This document shows, piece after piece, positions 44,691 to 55,001 of a DNA stretch of 64,000 nt. Numbering within the stretch: position 1 is the stretch's first letter; each line of letters starts with the position of its first letter. This DNA is from Hyphodiscus hymeniophilus (lineage: Eukaryota > Ascomycota > Leotiomycetes > Helotiales > Hyphodiscaceae). The position numbers and the translations under genes were made by a program. The notes under the pieces are model-generated. The model was not told the DNA's origin, made no database searches, and saw only the letters and a list, made by a program, of their open reading frames with translations. The DNA is taken from assembly GCA_016508695.1 (NCBI GenBank), contig VNKQ01000006.1, positions 930,001-994,000 on the forward strand, in the 5' to 3' direction.

Positions 44691-47194
44691 TGTGATTCGG
44701 ATCTTCGGCGGATGCTCACAACTCGACGAAGTGGCAACATGGCTTCCCGGTCACCAGAGGGAGGGATGTCCCAGTCGCTGATTACATAGAATGAGTTGAA
44801 GAAAGATGGACGGAGGCCGTTCTTCAGCCCACTGCCTTGATAAACACTGAATTCCACTGAAGACGGTGCTGCCCCCCCTTATATGGTTCTGCAGCCACTT
44901 GCAAGCCAGGGTCTCCTCTTCTCCGTTAAGATCAAGGTAAGATCAACTTGATTAAGAACCTCTTTCGGCCTCAGCCGCTCCGATTCTATCGCTGCTCATG
45001 GATCAACCCAGATCGGGCCGAGGATCTTGGGTCAAGAGCCTTGCTCTGCGTTGGAAGCTTGTATCAACAGAGCCAAGATAGACGAGAAAGCTGCGAATGT
45101 GACTGCCACGCGCAGACCCCTAATAAGCAAGCAAGAAGCAAGAATGAGGATGACCAACCACGGACGTATAAACATTGATCTGAGACGCATTGATACGTAT
45201 TGGGATGCACTGAGACGCATTGCTGGCCGAATTGCCCAGTGAGAACACTTGCCACCCACACAATCCACACAATCCACACAATGGCAATGGCATGCATGCA
45301 TGATACATTCATCATGCAAGTCTGTACCGACTGGGCATTTGGGGAGTTGGGGGTGAGGGAGCACAACCGGGATCTGATCCGGTCCCCCGCCCCGGGATTT
45401 GAAGACTGAAGTATCAGCGCCTCTGGTGCTCTTTGCAGCCAACAGCAGCTGTGCATGTGGCATGTGTTGTGGGCTTGGGCCTCTTTCTGACAGATCACTC
45501 AATCTGCCTCCAAGAATCCAACAAGCAGCGGCTTGTGCCGTTGCTGAAGGGAATGCCCCTTTGCGAACCGAGTTACCTACTTACTAGTCAGTCACTGTTG
45601 GTCACACTGCAGAAGTGATGTGAGATTTGAGAACGACGGATCTGTCCAGCCCCGTCCGCGGTCGATTGGCGAGTGTACTAGTTAAGCTAGCTACTTCTGG
45701 CCCAACCCGAGCATCACGACGCTCTGCCTACCTAGGTAGGTTTACCTACCGATGATGGAGAGCTCGGCCATGGTTCAATAGTAGCGGTGGGATAGGGGTG
45801 GGATATTCTGAGGCGTGGGATACTGCTTAGGTACTGGGTATTTAGGTAGTTCACTATGCAATAAATAAAGTAATTGAGGTTACGAGGTAACCTTATTAGT
45901 GGAGGCCCCACAAGTCTCATTCTTCATCTAAATCAGCCCCCTCTCAAGGTTATATATAACTAAACATTACGCAAAGATCAAGACCACTTTCAGTTCAAAG
46001 GTTATTTAGAAATAATCGTACCTCTGAGGCGAAGTGTGGAAGCTCAAGGTCTTTATAGTGCCGCATTACTGGCGAATGCCTCCGTAAATCTCCAACAAGT
46101 GTGGGGCCGCGGAGGCTATTTTTCTTTTGGCAGTTAGCAGGGAATATCTAGTACTATCCCCAGAACCCCGGCTATGGCGTGGAGTCAATCTTTCTGTGGT
46201 CCGAGTCGGCCCTCATCTCGACCGTCGATGCTCTGCATAGCCATTCTAGGTCATCTGAGCCTCCATGGTTGATCTTCGCAGAAGGTGTAGAGATTGAGCG
46301 AATACTGGCTACTTTACCAGACTGTATTCATAGTTTCAGGAAATGAAACATGGCCAAGATGCTTGAACGAATGGCGGTGTACCAGTCATTCATCACGTCG
46401 GTTTCTTATCTCAAGGAGGAGATTAAGTCATCCCAATCATGCTGATATCAGATTAGGCTAGTCACCTGTAAGCAAGTCGTTTCGGCTTGGGGCTGTTCCA
46501 TGATCATTTTCCACGCAATGAGTCTCGGGAGTAGGTCGTGACAGCCTACTTTTGATGGAGCGCTAATCGTTTGACTTCCTTCCGTTTTGGAGCGTTCAAA
46601 GAATGGACCGAGCAGAAGAGCTCGGAAAAGCTATAAAGACAAGCAATGTCACCTAGGATGCTACGCCGATATGGTGCTTCCCAAAGTCCTGAGAAAGCAT
46701 ACTCCCGGATCTTACGGTTCTAGCAGTATCCGAGAGTGGCTCAGTAGGTCGCGCGATTGAGGCTAATCTCAATATCAAGAAGCTCTTTGAAAACGTTGAA
46801 TATTAGGACAGGAATCGGACACTATGTGTGAAAGATGAGATATCAAGTCCTCAGAATTATTACCAATGCGTGACTTGCAATCGGTCCAGATGATGGTAGT
46901 ATGAGATATGCTTGACGCTGGGTCTACACCATCATAGTAATCACCTTCATCAGCTTCATCAACACTATTAATCAGTGCCGCTGTTTGGATTATCAGCAGT
47001 GCTGGAAGTATAATCCTTCACCACAGAAGTTGAAATAATGCTTCTAAGCCCATTCGAGGTCCATGAAAGATCAACGTGGGCTTTGAGGGAATGATTCATG
47101 CCCTCGAGCATATTGTACTTCCTTCCAACTGCTGAACTGGCCACTACGAGGACTACAGACTCATGCAATGTAAATAATATTGCAGCCGCTGCCT
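44691..47194. other. 2.5-kb gene-poor region
   Basis: A short cacaatc microsatellite lies at about 45255-45282 and a gcatgcatgcatg stretch at about 45290. A small inverted repeat, cctacctaggtagg, is near 45728. An ATG-less open stretch lies near 46160-46340 on the plus strand. No gene, tRNA or transposon could be supported. Confidence 0.4.
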
Positions 47195-48155
47195 CTAATC
47201 TGTAAACCCTGACTTCTCCCGTTTGACGCACAAGTCTGTTCTAATGACCCACTTCTCGCCCTCTGTGACTTCCCTTCCCTCGTGCTATTTATTCGTTAGC
47301 CAAATCTTACCCAGTCTCCATCAGTGAAGAAAAGACCCATAACGCACCAGCATACAATCATTGCCGTGCTTGTGCAAAAGTAACATCCCAGTCTCCAACC
47401 CCACCACAGTCTCCTTCTCAATACTCGATGTCTTGCCCGGCAGATCATCAGGATAGAAGGCCGTCTCACCACCTTGACAACCTGTTACTGGCGACGTGAG
47501 ATATAGGAGCAACGTCCAAGTTGTCTTTACAGGCGTAGGAGTAGGCTTTGTGTTGAGTGTGAGAACATTGGACTCGTCATCTACTCACTGTCAGCACGTG
47601 ACATTGAGTGGGAGTGGATTAGACGGACAATGACAGTCAAAGTATTGGCCTTTGGTATACCGATAGATCCTTATTGAGGGATTCAATCCTACCACGTCGC
47701 CTCCCCTGTTAATTGTCAGATAATACAAAGCATATCCAAGGATCGAGATAAACCCACCATAGCTCTCTCCTCTCTTCCTTACTTATCCCCTCCCTATCGC
47801 CCTCGTAAGTCTCCACTTCACCCAAAAGTAACTCTCTCAACCCAGTCTCCATCCACAAACGATTTGCGAACACCTCATCCTGCACCTGAAACCGATCGTT
47901 GAACCTCAATGCTTCGCCTTTCTTGGGCTTACCTGGGGTTGTGCTCAAAGGTAGTCCTTTAAGAAATTGGACGTAATTCTTGCACAAAGTTGATGTCCAG
48001 AAATTGTGGATGGTGATTATCTGGCACTCGACAAGAGTGGATAATGATAGGTCTGTTGGAGGCAGGAGAGGTTTGAATGCTGGCCAGTCTGGTGGTTCAC
48101 TGGTTCGTGAGGTCTTGGCTTTGAGTTTTTGGGGAGGGGCTTTTTTGGGCGCCAT
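47195..48155 (-). CDS. 2-oxoglutarate/Fe(II) dioxygenase (prolyl-4-hydroxylase-like)
   Basis: Four exons (48155-47758, 47705-47629, 47580-47348, 47284-47195) encode 265 aa. The basic, Pro-rich N-terminus (MAPKKAPPQKLKAKTSR) precedes a P4Hc-type double-stranded beta-helix. Splicing creates the metal-binding CHYDES motif (HxD) from exons 2 and 3. GGETAFYPDDL, GMLLLHKHGNDCML and HEGREVTEGEKWVIRTDL supply the distal histidine and the 2-oxoglutarate-binding Arg. The introns are 48-63 nt; one donor is the less common GTCCGT. The protein is soluble, with no signal peptide, so the target is probably a cytosolic or nuclear protein or a small molecule. The substrate cannot be deduced. Confidence 0.88.
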
Positions 48156-48737
48156 GAATGATATTTTATATTGACTTCAAGACGATGTTCACAGATGTTG
48201 GATCTCTGATGATAACAATTGACAAGAATAGTTTCTCTTGCATAGAATCTCAATTTCTGTCGAGATATCGCATTTGGCTGAGGTTGTTGACTGGGGCGAA
48301 AAGCGTTAACTACCCGGAATTATGAGGTGCGTGTTTATCTAATCCACCTACCTCTGAACCAACCAATCATCAGACATTCTCAGCAGCACTCCTGTTATAC
48401 CCACACCCTCCCCTATTCACGCACCCCCATCTCAATATGCAATGCACGACCAAATTTTCCAATATGTCTCGATGTCCATCGGATTCGAGAGCTCGCAGAA
48501 CATTACTGCCAAGGGCTAAGAGCCAGCAACTACATACTGCGTGACAAAACCATGGCCGTGTTCTGCATTTCCGAGTTGGGGAACGGCATTCAATCAGGCA
48601 AGGGATTCATGCCAGCCACCTCTACTATTGAAAGCATGTCACGATTGCCTTGCACATTCCCCTCGCAGCTGTCACGATTTTCTTCAATATGTCTGCTTTT
48701 CCCACCTCCTTCCACAAGTTTATCAATCTAAGTCAAC
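48156..48737. promoter_or_regulatory. Divergent promoter region
   Basis: This is the 5' flank of both the 2OG oxygenase (minus) and the secreted Thr/Ser-rich protein (plus). It has pyrimidine-rich tracts. No defined site is seen. Confidence 0.4.
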
Positions 48738-49916
48738 ATGGTTTCTTCCGATCTATCATCAGTATTGTTCCTTGCTTTTTGCGCAACACCAGTAGATGCC
48801 TTTTTCTTCTGGAATCGACATCATGAGTATATTCATCCCGTCTTAGTCCCTCAAGTTAAGAGACAGGAGTCGCATATCTCATCTAACACTACTGCCTTGC
48901 CTGCCAACTACACTGGGGCTGCCCCGAGCGGATACAATGCCACATCAACGTCCAGCAGCTTTGCGTTCTCCCTTCCAGCAAATGACGAACAGAATTTGAC
49001 TGTCCAGGGCATGGTCGTTACTGCTACCATTCCCGCCTACGCGGTGTGTAACATGCCAGGAGCAAATTCCGCTACTTCATGCGCGACAGTCGACAGTACC
49101 GTGACGACTTCCTCTTGTTCGACTACCTTGACAGCAGGATTTGACCGATATGTGATCAGCGATTGCGAGCAGAATATCACTTTCTCCACACAAAGCAGCT
49201 ACTCTGTGGCTACAGTCACCTCCGGGAGTGCAGCTGCTTCTGCTTTTGCAAATCGGGATATTGCTTGTCCATCACCGACGACCTACGTCCAAAACGTTGT
49301 TACTTATTATGTCTCTCATTGGCGATTAATTGCTTCGGGAGACCCATCGAGTATCACTGCTGTTGTCTGCAAAACAGACATTGCTGGTGAGATTTCTTGC
49401 GAGGATATCCAGGAGGTATGGGTAGTACACACAGAATTTGTGCCCGTCACAACGACCACTATTGTATCTATCGATCGCTTTTTCCAATATGTGAGTAGAA
49501 GATTGCCGTGTCTCGTCTATACTAACTTTGGCAGCCTGCGGTCGTATACTATGGAGCTGGTCAGAGTATGAAAGTTGACTCAGGGCATGTCAATATCCGT
49601 ACCAGCATATCATATGCGACCTCGACAGCCAAATACGTAACTTCTACCGCCCAGCAGATCGCTGCTGTTACTACATCAGCTCAAGCGCTTCAAACTTCTA
49701 CAACCATATCAACAAGGACGGTATTTACAACTAGGACTGTTACAATTACTCTACAGTACGGCTTGGCCGCTGCAAGCACTTTTCATTCCAGTGCCGAACC
49801 GTGAGTCAACCTGGCGAGAAGGAAGAAAGCATGCTAATGAGAACAGAACGACTACTTTGACTTCTCATACTACTATAACTGAGACTGTTACTGTCCACCC
49901 ACAGTTGCCCTCGTGA
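48738..49916 (+). CDS. Secreted Ser/Thr-rich protein of unknown function
   Basis: Three exons (48738-49490, 49535-49800, 49847-49916) encode 362 aa. The N-terminal MVSSDLSSVLFLAFCATPVDA is a signal peptide, followed by a Lys-Arg site (VPQVKRQES). The mature part has about nine cysteines in a beta-rich region, several Asn-X-Ser/Thr sequons, and long Thr/Ser-Val-Thr repeats (TTTTIVSI, TISTRTVFTTRTVTITL, TLTSHTTITETVTVH) typical of O-glycosylated fungal wall or extracellular proteins. No GPI-anchor signal closes the protein, which ends soon after the last repeat. The introns are 44 and 46 nt. It lies 1 kb upstream of the repeat-precursor gene in the same orientation. Confidence 0.82.
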
Positions 49917-50874
49917 ACAGATCTTGGCGAGTCTTCAGTTTTGAGTTGATGACTCGGCACGGCAACCTCTTATACGAGAGTACGGCATTATGATGTAACG
50001 CGCCACATGTACTTAGTGTCTTTATGCACCATGTTCTCCTGATATCACTGCATCATAGGCCCTCATTCATACCAATTTAAAGTACTTTTCACAAGTAAAT
50101 CTCTGTATAAGAGAAGCAAAGTGTCTCGTTACAATATAATACCTCAGAGGACGGCTTTCAGCGCGAATGAGCTGGAGTCACTTGCTCATCTTGAGGCTAT
50201 GCTTCATTACAACATCATATTGTAGTATTTTGAGATGGAAAATGTTTATTGCCTCAATCCCAGTATGTCAGATGAAGAGAGATGGTCTTGCTTTCGTTAA
50301 GCGAAGTCGCCGCCGCCGGACCATTGTGAAATATCCTTTACTGAGAGAATCAGCTGCAGTTGCTTTCTATGGACAGATATCATTCACTTCATACAGATTC
50401 ACTACAGAGAAACTCTTCGCCGCCCAACTGCACGGTCGCTGCGAATTCTTACGCAAAAGCTGTGCAAACTTTCTTCCTCGCTCCATTACCCAACATCAAT
50501 CTACTTTTCGCCCACCTCATCAAAGAACTCGAAAATAATTCAAACTCGACTCAAGTCAATACAATCAACCCAAGTCAGTTTATTGTGCCCATTAAATCTT
50601 CTTTTTTTCCAGGCGTCGTGTGTCTCCTCGATGAAGCGGTCGTCCAGACTTCTGTGTTCCCCTCTTGAGCGATTCCTGGCGAGCAATAGCCCATGCCTCC
50701 ATATCTTTGGACACTTCCTATTTTGAGAACCATATCTACAACCTCGCTACTACGGGGGTCAATCTTTTCACTGCCATCTTCTCTTTCTGTTCGGACCTCA
50801 ACTTCATAGACCATATACCTGGATTCACATGCTAACCCCAGCCAAGCAGAAAACTCTTCTCATCGCAGAGCATC
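49917..50874 (+). promoter_or_regulatory. Intergenic upstream of the repeat-precursor gene
   Basis: About 950 bp with small open frames but no supported gene. It presumably includes the promoter of the Kex2-type precursor. Confidence 0.4.
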
Positions 50875-51792
50875 ATGATGTTGTGTACCCCGCAATTCTT
50901 CGCCCCCGGCTTGACCATTCTGATGCTCATCTTCTCGGCACTCGCTATCCCTGTTACCACTCATGTCGGTGTGACTGCCCTCGGTGCCACTTGCAACTCT
51001 TCTTCTCAATGTGCAAATGGCGTGAGCTGCTCCCCAGCCAACCTCTTGCGCCAGGTCTCCACTTCCACTTGTGGCGGATTCCAAGCCTCATGTGCCTGCC
51101 ACGATAAGTGTGATGTCAATACTTGTGTTGACCGCTTCTGTACCGGCCCCCCAAAGCTCTCTGTCTCCCCAGCTGTCGTCGCCCGCCTGCCTAAGACTCA
51201 AATATTCAAGGCCCGCCAACCCTCGGAGACATCCTCGTCCAAGTGCGAGTTAGAAGCCTCCCAGCTCGACAAGCTTGTTGATTCAGATAAGGGCAATACC
51301 AGCTTCAAGCGTGCAGGCGAGGAAGCTGAATCAGGAAATGCTATCAACGCAGATGAAGGCAGTACCATGTTCAAGCGTGAGGGCGCGGAAGCTGAATCCG
51401 ACAATGCTATCAACGCAGTTGAAGACAAGACGATCTTCAAGCGCGAGATCGAGGAAGCTCAGTCCGACAATGCTATCAACGCAGATGAAGGCAATACCAT
51501 CTTCAAGCGTGAGATCGAGAATACCACCAATACTCAACTCTCTAACGCCTATGCACCTGAAGAGTCATCCATCTTCAAGCGAGAGATTGAGCATACCGCC
51601 AATACTGACATCTATACACCTGAAGAGGTCTCCATCTACAAGCGCAAGATTGACAACACTCACCTCTACAAGGCTCATGCAGCATTGATCAACGACGCTA
51701 CCCCACTCACCCTCTCTACGATCAAGCGCGCTATCGCAAAGACCGAAATCTACAAGCCCCGCGCCACTGAAGAGGTTCGCATTTACAAGTAG
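50875..51792 (+). CDS. Secreted Cys-rich Kex2-processed repeat peptide precursor (KEP/RiPP-like)
   Basis: An intronless 305-aa frame; ATG at 50875 or 50878. Residues about 1-24 form a signal peptide ending in SALA. Residues 40-89 hold nine cysteines (40, 46, 52, 66, 73, 75, 79, 84, 89), with a tenth at 124, a compact disulfide-domain pattern including a CxC. From residue 139 the protein is repetitive, with seven Lys-Arg sites (145-146, 167-168, 189-190, 211-212, 235-236, 256-257, 284-285). Each is preceded by an aromatic or aliphatic residue (SFKR, MFKR, IFKR, IYKR, TIKR). The first three spacers are 20 residues each and share EAESDNAINA-like acidic sequence; later ones diverge. Kex2 in the late Golgi would release six peptides. 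The layout recalls Kex2-processed repeat proteins and dikaritin-type RiPP precursors, but no UstY/DUF3328 or tyrosinase gene is nearby. Peptide function is unknown. Confidence 0.85.
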   Translation: MMLCTPQFFAPGLTILMLIFSALAIPVTTHVGVTALGATCNSSSQCANGVSCSPANLLRQVSTSTCGGFQASCACHDKCDVNTCVDRFCTGPPKLSVSPAVVARLPKTQIFKARQPSETSSSKCELEASQLDKLVDSDKGNTSFKRAGEEAESGNAINADEGSTMFKREGAEAESDNAINAVEDKTIFKREIEEAQSDNAINADEGNTIFKREIENTTNTQLSNAYAPEESSIFKREIEHTANTDIYTPEEVSIYKRKIDNTHLYKAHAALINDATPLTLSTIKRAIAKTEIYKPRATEEVRIYK

Positions 51793-52333
51793 CCTGCTTG
51801 ACGGGGTTGAACTTCTGGGCCACGAAAGCCTGGTGATACTCTTAGCTCTCGACCTACATTCTGGTTGTCGTATTGACTATGGAAATGCGATGTGGAAGGA
51901 TTAGTTGGTTGCACAAAAGATCACTTTTCTGATTGGATATTAGAAACTTTTCTGGGCTTTGGCTTCGTGACTTGGATCATTGGTTTGGTTGACTTCCGGG
52001 AACAACCTGCTGATAGGCGACAGATAGAAGAAACTGCAATCAAAAGAAGTCGCAAAACTTGGCGTTATTGCTGTGAGATCTTGTCAGCGAACCCGAGCTG
52101 TCTTGCAAACGCTGTGTTAAACTTGACTTTCAATTCGTATATAATATGTTTGGTTCAAGGAACCCTCCCCACAAGGACCCAAATTCTTCAATGCCCATAT
52201 CCCCCTCCATAGCCGCATCAATCCTAACGAACGAGTCTCCCAATCTTCCACAACCTTCCCCTCACACCCCAAGTCGACTTCCGCAGCCCCTGTGCGACTC
52301 TCCTCTGGCCACCTCCAAGAATGCTTCACCACC
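51793..52333. other. Intergenic, convergent 3' flanks
   Basis: No convincing gene. The beginning of a plus-strand 190-codon frame (52146-52718) overlaps the small minus-strand secreted protein and is judged the shadow. Confidence 0.35.
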
Positions 52334-52600
52334 TCAAATCTCAACAACATCATCTATCCTCGGTACTAGGCCCTGTGGTATGGTTTGCACGGCACGCTCA
52401 ACAATATCGTCGATCCTCGGGCCTCGGCCCAAAACCGTCGTTTCGCTTCTTGCCTCAGCAAGATATGAATCCCCCCTCTCCATTATAACAGACTCATCTG
52501 CCGAGCGTGCAGTGACTCTGGGGTTTGCGTCTAAAAGAGAAATAACGCGGGCGCTGGCGCAGCTAGCAAGGAGGATCGTGATGATAGATGCGGCGCGCAT
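52334..52600 (-). CDS. Small putative secreted protein with an internal repeat, 88 aa
   Basis: ATG at 52600 begins MRAASIITILLASCASA, a good signal peptide, leaving a mature protein of about 70 residues that is charged and cysteine-free. Two copies of a PRIDDIVE/PRIDDVVE motif lie near the C-terminus, mirrored by repeated gatcctcgg-type DNA. Arg-containing spacers (ARS, ERG, ARSE, GRG) could be protease sites. A longer plus-strand frame overlaps it, so which strand is coding is not certain. The signal peptide favours this one. It resembles small effector- or peptide-precursor-type proteins but has no identified homologue. Confidence 0.42.
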   Translation of the reverse strand: MRAASIITILLASCASARVISLLDANPRVTARSADESVIMERGDSYLAEARSETTVLGRGPRIDDIVERAVQTIPQGLVPRIDDVVEI

Positions 52601-53350
52601 TTTGAGATCGGGAGGTCTTTTGGTTCAAGAAATTGATGCACTCGTAGCTGAGATCGAAAAGTTTGATATTGGACACGACGAGATAGATCTGCTATTATGT
52701 GGAAAGAAAAGCTGCTAGAATTAAAACAAGAGTCGACCTGCGAGATGAAGTATACAATAAGATAGCTTGTTGACTGCACAGCAGTCGAAGGAATGAGAAG
52801 TAGCCGGAAGCAGGAACGAGAAAAGTACGAGACGCAACCAGACATCAAATAAATGGTTCTCGAATTCGGCCGCAGGTTGAAGTGGATCGTGCCAAGGTCC
52901 TGCGCTTGGCCTTATCGAGACTGAGTGCATTTGTTCCATGACTCGGGGCATATCTCCACAGTCGGTGGAGACAGCTTCATGCTGTGCCCGCTCTTGCTTA
53001 GAGTCCATTCATATGCCAATTAAATGTATAGGAAGTCAGCTTGAAAGGCAACAGGATCTTCGAGAATGGGGCCATGGATAACAGGAGATTGAAAGAGACG
53101 TTTGTGAGACGTCAAGCGCCTGAAACGAAGAGATGAGGCGAAGCGAGGCTTGGAGGCTGTATGCCTACAAGACCAAAATGCGATAACAGAGAGATATTAG
53201 AGAGAGTAGAGCGTCAAGTCTTGGAATGAACCACTTTTCGCCTGTAATTCATTGTGATTTCTTGGCCCGAAGTATTTTATATGCTCGGGACATACCAGCG
53301 ATTTGTTACGAGTTCTCTGAATCGATGCAGCTTTACCAGCTTCACCAGCT
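52601..53350. other. Intergenic, no gene seen
   Basis: Short minus-strand frames near 52721-53008 lack support. A gcttcaccagcttcaccag repeat lies at the SDR 3' end near 53337. Confidence 0.4.
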
Positions 53351-54395
53351 TCACCAGCAGCAATACCCTCCATCAACGACCTTAGAAACGTCAGCTGGGT
53401 ATCACGAGACAGTCTGGAGTACCCACGATATCACTTCCATTCAAGTAGCTTGAAGCATCACTCGCCATCCAAACAATGGTGCCTTGAAGCTCGCTCGGAT
53501 GGGCCAGCCTGCCCATTGGAATGTCCTTTACCCAATTGTCTTCAATGTGCTTTCCTTCCTTTGCTAGTAGATTAATGATCAAATCCGTTTTCATGTAGCC
53601 AGGGCATAAGCTGTTGACTCTGATTCCTTTGGATCCCCACTGAGAGATGTGAGTAAAAATGTTCTTGTTGAAGAAATAGGATTCATACCTCTGTAGCAAG
53701 ACTTCGGCCCATCAATGAGACTGCACCTTTGGACTGCCGTTAAGTTAGTCAATCCATCTGACAACAGAATTAGCCTCCCAATCGTCGTTCCATAAACTGA
53801 CCGCATTGTACGCTGCCTGCTTCTGAGGACGGACGCAGATGATTGCGCTCATACTTGACACCAATATCAAGTTGCCCTTCATCTTTTCCTCAATCCAGTA
53901 CTTTCCCGCAGCCCTCGCGAACAGAAAGCTCCCATGGAGATTGATATCGAACATCTTCTTCCACCTCTCATACTCACAATTCTCCGCTTCGACGTTGTCC
54001 ACGATACCAGCCGCTGTGACCACCACATCGACCTTTCCAAAGTCGCTCACAATTGATGCCCATGTATCTCGAACTTGTGATTCGGACGTGACATTGCACG
54101 CGTAGGGGCGGAGATCGGGCTTGATGGAGGGTGAGGTTGTTTCAATGTGCTCGGAGATGTGTTTTATGGACTCTTTGCCGCCTTCCAGCGATAGATCAAC
54201 GCATGCTCCACGAGCACCACTTAATGCGAATGCTGTAAGGAATTCCTTTCCAAGACCGCGAGCTGCCCCGGTAACAACGCATGTTTTGCCTTCAAGGGAG
54301 AACGAGGGGAGGGTTGCAAGGGTTCGACGACGGGGAGAGGTTGTGAGAAGGCACTTGCTGGATACACTTCGACGGGCGATTGCAAGAGTCGACAT
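53351..54395 (-). CDS. Short-chain dehydrogenase/reductase, possibly mitochondrial
   Basis: Four exons (54395-53802, 53733-53689, 53639-53427, 53380-53351) encode 293 aa. The basic, Ser-rich N-terminus (MSTLAIARRSVSSKCLLTT, then RRRTLATLP) looks like a mitochondrial presequence. The classical SDR core follows: TGAARGLGKEF cofactor loop, VTAAGIVDN (NAAG variant), SSMSAI for the catalytic serine, and YNASKG (YxxxK), which spans the first splice. Later come NSLCPGYMKTDL and a NGSDIVVDGGY terminus, the last completed by a 46-nt intron (donor GTGGGT, branch GCTGAC). It is most like sorbose/arabinitol/mannitol dehydrogenase-type SDRs of fungi. The substrate is uncertain. Confidence 0.92.
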
Positions 54396-55001
54396 CGCGC
54401 GAAGTGTTCGATCGCAGTGAGAAGTTCTTCGGTATGGTGGGTGATGGAGTGGATCCGGTGAATGAAGGTCAATTGCTGCTGGTCAGTCAAGGAGTATAGA
54501 TAATGGTAGCAGCCGCATGCCGCTGCACCTTCCCCGCAGATCAGGAATAAGGCCACGGCGCAGGCACGGCGTGGACATCGTGAGTGAATGACTTCCTGTT
54601 GATGGAGTGGAGGCGTTCGTTCCCGCAAAAAGCATGAGGAGAGCGGAGACAAACATCCGCAGCTCACCCCGCAGTAGCTCAGGACCTCCAAGTTAAGTGC
54701 CACGGCACCCAATCAATACCATGCACCGTTTTCAGACATCTCTCTCCGTACTCGTCGAAGCAAGAAGTCTGGGCTGAGGTAGGACAAAGAAGGCGGCGCA
54801 CTTACTTAGCCATCTTCACTGGTGGACGATGGATTCGGTTTCACTATGATACAGAAGAAGGAAGGGATGGACGCACACACGGGAAGCTCTGTGGCGCTTC
54901 CTTTAGGGCAAGTTTTCCGAGGAACTCGTGGAAGAAGACCTGACATCTCGAGACCAAATTTAAACTATTCATACACTTCCAATGTTAACCCGATTCTAGC
55001 T
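54396..55001. other. Intergenic, no gene seen
   Basis: 5' flank of the SDR and 3' flank of the splicing factor. Small frames only. Confidence 0.4.

Noticed and set aside
45255..45310. Possible CRISPR-like or regulatory repeat array (cacaatc, gcatgcatg)
   Set aside because: It is a simple microsatellite in a eukaryotic genome, with no spacers.
46160..46340. ATG-less open stretch of about 57 codons
   Set aside because: Ends in a stop without a plausible start or splice partners. Chance openness at this length is common.
50875..51792. Alpha-factor-type mating pheromone precursor
   Set aside because: KR plus EAEA-like residues are suggestive. However, the released peptides lack a Trp-rich pheromone core, differ from one another, and the protein has a large Cys-rich domain.
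52146..52718. Plus-strand frame of 190 codons
   Set aside because: It overlaps the minus-strand signal-peptide protein, is Ser/Pro-rich in the way antisense frames often are, and shows no domain. The minus-strand reading is more protein-like, though not proven.
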